Positions 60,319 to 64,000 of a stretch of 64,000 nt of DNA are shown here, one piece after another (position 1 is the stretch's first letter; each line of letters begins with the position of its first letter). This DNA comes from Bradyrhizobium sp. NDS-1 (GTDB lineage: Bacteria; Pseudomonadota; Alphaproteobacteria; Rhizobiales; Xanthobacteraceae). The notes beneath the pieces are model-generated. The model had not been told where the DNA came from and did no database searches. It worked only from the letters and a program-made list of their open reading frames with translations. The stretch is taken from contig NZ_CP136628.1 in NCBI RefSeq assembly GCF_032918005.1, forward strand, positions 5,875,501-5,939,500, in the 5' to 3' direction. Position numbers and translations under genes: made by a program.

Positions 60319-60518
60319 CGAAACCTTTTCCTCCCGCCCTCGCCGCTTTCCGGGCGATTCGGCCTGCACGGTTCGCAAGGCCCGCGAACGATAGGATCAG
60401 AGCGGGCGGGGAGTAAAGCCGCGAGGCCGGAATGTCGCACTTCGCGGGGTGCAGACCATTGGTATCGCCACGTCCGAATGCTAGGAACAGGCGCCCGAGC
60501 CATCCATAGCGAGACCGT

Positions 60519-61307
60519 ATGTCCTTCCGAAATGTCTTTGCCGCAGCCCGCGCTTTTGCGCTCGTTGGGTTTTTCGTCTTGTCCGGATTCCTGGCCTCCT
60601 CCGAGCCGGCTTCCGCGCTGACTGGGACCGCGACCGTCCGCGACGGCAACTCCATCCAGCTTGGCGACGCCACCTATCGGCTCGACGGCGTCGACGCGCC
60701 CGAGCTGGACCAGGTCTGTATCGACGATCACGCCGATCCCTGGACCTGCGGCATCGAGGCGCGCGACCAGTTGGCCAAGCTGATCGGCAAGCGGACGGTG
60801 CGCTGTGACGATGTCGGGCCGGAGAAGAGTTTTGGCAAGCGGCACCGGGCGATCTGCACGGCCGAGGGCGACAAATCGACTTTGAACGAACAGCTGATCA
60901 AGCTCGGCTTTGCCGTCGCGCGGGAGCCGATCAAGGCGAACGTCAAGCCGGTTGCGGCCGAAGCCAAGACAGCCGCCGTCGGGATCTGGAAGGGCTGCTT
61001 TGTTGCGCCGCAAGACTTCCGCGCCGGCAAGAAGGACGGCGCGCTGCTGGGCGCTGCCTGCCGCCAGGACCGAGACAAGGAAATCCGCGCCGTGCTGTTC
61101 CCCGAGGAGCTGACGATGCCGCCGAGCTGCAGCATCAAGGGCAAGCTTGCAGTGCGCGCCCGCGTCACCGGCAATATCGGCATCTATCACCTGCGGGGCT
61201 GCCCGAGCTACCCGGCGACGACCAAGCCGGACCGCTGGTTCTGCTCCGAGGACGACGCCCAGGCAGCCGGCTTTCGCAAGGCCTATAATTGCCGCCGGCC
61301 AAAGTGA
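60519..61307 (+). CDS. Secreted thermonuclease-family protein
   Basis: A 262-residue protein with a signal peptide (residues 1-34, ending PASAL) and a staphylococcal-nuclease-like OB-fold (about residues 36-160) with [10 protein letters not shown] (an Asp/Arg-type active-site region) and [13 protein letters not shown]. The C-terminal ~70 residues contain a conserved [11 protein letters not shown] ... [19 protein letters not shown] segment found in this nuclease group. Likely periplasmic nuclease. Upstream GMC gene is divergent. A terminator lies downstream. Confidence 0.85.
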   Translation: MSFRNVFAAARAFALVGFFVLSGFLASSEPASALTGTATVRDGNSIQLGDATYRLDGVDAPELDQVCIDDHADPWTCGIEARDQLAKLIGKRTVRCDDVGPEKSFGKRHRAICTAEGDKSTLNEQLIKLGFAVAREPIKANVKPVAAEAKTAAVGIWKGCFVAPQDFRAGKKDGALLGAACRQDRDKEIRAVLFPEELTMPPSCSIKGKLAVRARVTGNIGIYHLRGCPSYPATTKPDRWFCSEDDAQAAGFRKAYNCRRPK

Positions 61308-61482
61308 GAAAATCGTTCACGCATCCGTGAGTGGTAGTCCGGGTCCGTATTGATCCGGAATTGAACTTCATCGGGAGTTGCCGCATTTGTATGCGTACGC
61401 AAGCGCTTGCGCATGCGTTCCTTGGCAGCAATCCGGCTCCGGCCCGATTGCCTTGCTTGGGCGTTTCCTCCCTAGACTTGGA

Positions 61483-61514
61483 CCGCTTGTCATCACAAGC
61501 GGCTCTTCTTTTTT
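61483..61514 (+). terminator. Rho-independent terminator downstream of the nuclease gene
   Basis: CCGCTTGT and ACAAGCGG form an 8-bp stem with loop CATC followed by CTCTTCTTTTTT. It is oriented with the plus-strand nuclease gene (175 bp after its stop). Confidence 0.75.
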
Positions 61515-61554
61515 GTGCGTCGCTCCAGAACCGAGCCCGTCATGCCCGGGCGCG

Positions 61555-61941
61555 TCAGTGCACCCGCATGATGTGGTCCATCGGCGCCATGTTGGCATTC
61601 AGATTAGCCATGATCCAGACGCTCCCTCCGATCACGAGGAAAACGACGAAAAGGCCGAAGGCGAGCGCCAGCACGTTGTTGGTGTTGTCGGGGCCGGTGG
61701 TGATGTGCAGGAAGAACACCAAATGCACCCCCATCTGCGCGATCGCGAGCACGATCAGCGCGACAGGGATGGAGGGTTGCCAGACGAGATCCGTGCCCGC
61801 GATGAAGAACGACGTCGCGGTGAGCAGCAACGCCAGGACGAGGCCGACGACATAGCCGAGGATGCGGGTGCCGATGCTGTGCTGCTCTTCCTCGCCTGGC
61901 GCGAGGTCATGGTCGGTGCGCACGTGGGTCTGATCGCTCAT
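61555..61941 (-). CDS. cyoD: Quinol oxidase bo3-type subunit IV
   Basis: A 128-residue membrane protein with three helices, the CyoD-type accessory subunit of a cytochrome bo3 quinol oxidase. Family segments: GTRILGYVVGLVLALLLTATSF, AQMGVHLVFFLHI. It starts at the ATG at 61941, overlapping the cyoC stop by four bases. Last gene of the cyo operon; its terminator was not seen on this strand. Confidence 0.93.
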   Translation of the reverse strand: MSDQTHVRTDHDLAPGEEEQHSIGTRILGYVVGLVLALLLTATSFFIAGTDLVWQPSIPVALIVLAIAQMGVHLVFFLHITTGPDNTNNVLALAFGLFVVFLVIGGSVWIMANLNANMAPMDHIMRVH

Positions 61942-62579
61942 ACGCCACTCCCAAGCAAGTAAACGACGGAGAACACCGCCACCCAGATGATGTCGAGCGC
62001 GTGCCAGAACAGCGCAAAGCACAGCATCCGGCGCAGGATGTCGGCTCGAAAGCCCTTTGCGAAGACCTGGGCCATCATGGTGAGCAGCCACAGCACACCG
62101 GCGGAAACGTGCAGGCCGTGGCAGCCGACCAGCGAAAAGAACGCAGTCAGGAACGCGCTGCGCGACGGGCCGTAGCCGCGCTCGATGAGATCGGCGAACT
62201 CGCGGAACTCGAGGACGAGAAAGATCAACCCGAGCACACAGGTCGCGGTCATGCTGAGATAGAACCAGAACCGGTTGCGCACATCGGCGGCGATGCTGGC
62301 CATGCCGCAGGTGAAGCTCGACAAGAGCAGGCAGACCGTCTCGATCGCGACGTTCTTCTGCTCGAATATCTCAGAGCCCTTCGGGCCGCCTGCAGTCTGG
62401 CCAGACAGCACGGCATAGGCGGCGAAGAAGCAGGAGAACATCACGATGTCCGAGAGCAGGAATATCCAGAACCCGTAGGCGGTCACGATCCGCTTCGACG
62501 CAGGTCCGGGATGCTCGATGACGAGCCCGACATGATGGGGATCGGCATGCGCGTGGCCGGCAGTCGCGGTGAGCGCCAT
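61938..62579 (-). CDS. cyoC: Quinol oxidase bo3-type subunit III
   Basis: A 213-residue protein with five helices, subunit III of the heme-copper quinol oxidase. Family features: FWIFLLSDIVMFSCFFAAYAVL, AIETVCLLLSSFTCGMA and GCHGLHVSAGVLWLL. It begins at 62579, sharing a base with the cyoB stop (TGATG), and overlaps cyoD by four bases: a tightly coupled operon. Confidence 0.94.
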   Translation of the reverse strand: MALTATAGHAHADPHHVGLVIEHPGPASKRIVTAYGFWIFLLSDIVMFSCFFAAYAVLSGQTAGGPKGSEIFEQKNVAIETVCLLLSSFTCGMASIAADVRNRFWFYLSMTATCVLGLIFLVLEFREFADLIERGYGPSRSAFLTAFFSLVGCHGLHVSAGVLWLLTMMAQVFAKGFRADILRRMLCFALFWHALDIIWVAVFSVVYLLGSGV

Positions 62580-64000
62580 CAGATTGCCCCCGCCATGCTG
62601 ACGAGGCTGCGCCGCTCCTCGATATTGACGCGGTCTATCGCCGCAACCTGCTCGGCCGGGATGACGTATTCGTCGTGATCCCGCCAGGCGAACACGACGA
62701 AGGTCGCCCACGCGCCCAAGCCGCCGAGGATCACCATCCACCAGATGTGCCAGATCAACGCAAAGCCCATGATCGTGGCGAAGAAAGCGCAGACGAAGCC
62801 GGTCGGGGAATTCCGGGGCATCTCGATGTCCTGATACTCCGGTCGGTCAGCATCGAGCGATTGCTCTTTGGCACGGGCCTTCATCTCCCAATAGGTGTCC
62901 TCGCCTCGCACGTCGGGATTGAACGCGAAATTGAACACCGGCGGCGGCGATGAGGTCGCCCATTCCAGCGAGCGCCCGTCCCAGGGATCGCCGGTACGAT
63001 CGCGCAAGGCCTCGCGGTTGCGGACGCTGACGACGAGCTGCACGACCTGACAGATCACGCCGATCGTCAGCACCGCCACGCCGACCGCCGCAACGATCAT
63101 CCAGGGCCGCCACGCAGCGACGTCGTAATGCTGCATCCGCCGCGTCATGCCGAGCAAGCCGACGATGTAGAGCGGCATGAAGGTGATGAAAAAGCCGACG
63201 AAAGTGAACCAGAACCCGGCCTTGCCCCAGCGTTCGTCGAGGCGGAAACCGAATGCCTTCGGAAACCAGTATTCGAGGCCGGCGAAGACCCCGAACAGCA
63301 CGCCGCCGATGATGACGTTGTGGAAATGCGCCACCAGGAACATGCTGTTGTGGAGGATGAAGTCGGCCGGCGGCACCGCGAGCAGCACGCCCGTCAATCC
63401 GCCGATGATGAACGTCACCATGAACCCGATTGCCCACAGCATCGGGGTCGCAAAGCGGATGCGGCCGCCATACATCGTGAACAGCCAATTGTAGATCTTC
63501 ACGCCTGTCGGCACCGCGATGATCATGCTGGCGATGCCGAAGATGGCGTTGACGTTTGGCCCCGCCCCCATCGTGAAGAAGTGATGCAGCCAGACCATGA
63601 AGGAGATGACGCAGATCGCCATGGTGGCGAGCACCATCGAGCGATAGCCGAACAGCGCCTTGCCGGAGAAGGTCGAGACCACTTCGGAGAAGATGCCGAA
63701 GGCGGGCAGCACGAGGATGTAGACCTCCGGATGCCCCCAGGCCCAGATCAGGTTCATGAACATCATGACGTTGCCGCCGGCCTCGTTGGTGAAGAAATGG
63801 AAGCCGAGGTAGCGGTCGAGCAAGAGCATCGCCAACGTGGCAGTGAGGATCGGAAAAGCTGCGACGATGAGAAGGTTCGAGGCCAGCGTGGTCCAGCAGA
63901 ACATCGGCATGCGCAGATAATTCATGCCCCTGGTGCGCAGCTTCAGCACCGTCGTGACCAGATTGATGCCGGCCACCAGTGTCCCGACGCCGGAGATTTG
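62579..64000 (-). CDS. cyoB: Quinol oxidase bo3-type subunit I (3' part; continues past window edge)
   Basis: The C-terminal ~473 residues of the catalytic subunit of a bo3-type quinol oxidase; the family protein is about 660 residues, so the N-terminal third is outside. The open frame enters from the right edge (GVGTLVAGINLVTT). CuB ligands: His and cross-linked Tyr in WGHPEVY, then WLHHFF; heme histidines in VAHFHN. The operon cyo(A)BCD is transcribed from the right. It is a second terminal oxidase beside the cbb3 enzyme, likely used at higher oxygen. Confidence 0.95.
   Translation of the reverse strand, partial: QISGVGTLVAGINLVTTVLKLRTRGMNYLRMPMFCWTTLASNLLIVAAFPILTATLAMLLLDRYLGFHFFTNEAGGNVMMFMNLIWAWGHPEVYILVLPAFGIFSEVVSTFSGKALFGYRSMVLATMAICVISFMVWLHHFFTMGAGPNVNAIFGIASMIIAVPTGVKIYNWLFTMYGGRIRFATPMLWAIGFMVTFIIGGLTGVLLAVPPADFILHNSMFLVAHFHNVIIGGVLFGVFAGLEYWFPKAFGFRLDERWGKAGFWFTFVGFFITFMPLYIVGLLGMTRRMQHYDVAAWRPWMIVAAVGVAVLTIGVICQVVQLVVSVRNREALRDRTGDPWDGRSLEWATSSPPPVFNFAFNPDVRGEDTYWEMKARAKEQSLDADRPEYQDIEMPRNSPTGFVCAFFATIMGFALIWHIWWMVILGGLGAWATFVVFAWRDHDEYVIPAEQVAAIDRVNIEERRSLVSMAGAI

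Overview
The window is high-GC, gene-dense alphaproteobacterial chromosome, most likely Bradyrhizobium or a very close relative. The main evidence is a complete fixNOQP-fixGHIS cluster beside fixL, fixJ, a single-domain response regulator and fixK2. The predicted FixL has 505 residues with heme His200, Arg220 and kinase His291. FixJ has its phospho-acceptor at Asp55. FixK2, started at its second ATG, is 232 residues with a cysteine at 183. All of these agree with what is known of Bradyrhizobium diazoefficiens (japonicum). I see no tRNA, rRNA, CRISPR array, insertion sequence or transposase.

Layout. 1-8245: the 3' end of glgA; an MpaB-type (DUF2236) protein; bdhA with a patatin-like protein and a divergent LysR regulator; a CPYC peroxiredoxin-like protein; a small secreted protein divergent from a secreted cupin; an MFS exporter. 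8242-16164 (minus): fixNOQP then fixGHIS, making and maturing the high-affinity cbb3 oxidase, with a FixK-type box before fixN and another before fixG. 16531-17823: a universal stress protein and a CBS-domain protein. 18021-21422 (plus): fixL, fixJ, a single-domain receiver and fixK2, ended by a strong terminator. 21490-27367 (minus): a tightly spaced unit of an ABC exporter, a glycogen-debranching-like enzyme, a PRC-barrel protein and an MFS transporter, with a divergent GT4 glycosyltransferase. 28923-34169 (minus): a TRAP transporter (DctP plus a fused DctQM) and an alkylsulfatase bracketed by two inverted copies of a repeat. 34367-39820: tam, a short-chain dehydrogenase without the usual catalytic tyrosine, a flavin-binding stress protein, a small membrane protein, a Ca2+/H+ antiporter with a consensus FixK box, and a DHA2 exporter. 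39837-41438: a B12-binding radical SAM protein resembling the hopanoid 2-methylase HpnP. 41741-47909 (plus): a periplasmic molybdenum hydroxylase pair, then a compact Sox-like cluster (FccB-like flavoprotein, SoxX, divergent SoxY, SoxZ, SoxA). 47963-61307: a biuret-hydrolase-like enzyme with an NCS2 permease, a hot-dog-fold protein, a fused indolepyruvate ferredoxin oxidoreductase, a KstD-like flavoprotein, an HtrA-like protease, a GMC oxidoreductase with a small partner, and a secreted nuclease. 61555-64000 (minus): cyoD, cyoC and the 3' part of cyoB of a bo3-type quinol oxidase.

How the genes work together. FixL senses oxygen and phosphorylates FixJ, FixJ activates fixK2, and FixK2 acts at TTG(A/C)-N6-(T/G)CAA boxes. 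Here such boxes lie about 64 nt (centre to start codon) before fixN, fixG and, unexpectedly, the Ca2+/H+ antiporter. A one-mismatch version at the same distance precedes the stress protein/CBS pair. The least conventional module is the Sox-like cluster: it has SoxA, SoxX, SoxZ and a flavoprotein, but no SoxB or SoxCD in view, and its SoxY-type carrier ends in AAC-TEEMN rather than GGCGG. It may be a carrier-based sulfur or thiol oxidation system distinct from classical thiosulfate oxidation.

Limits. Everything here was read from sequence by eye, without database searches. Start codons were chosen by ribosome-binding site, family length and context. Functions of MFS, SDR, flavoprotein and transporter family members are family-level only.
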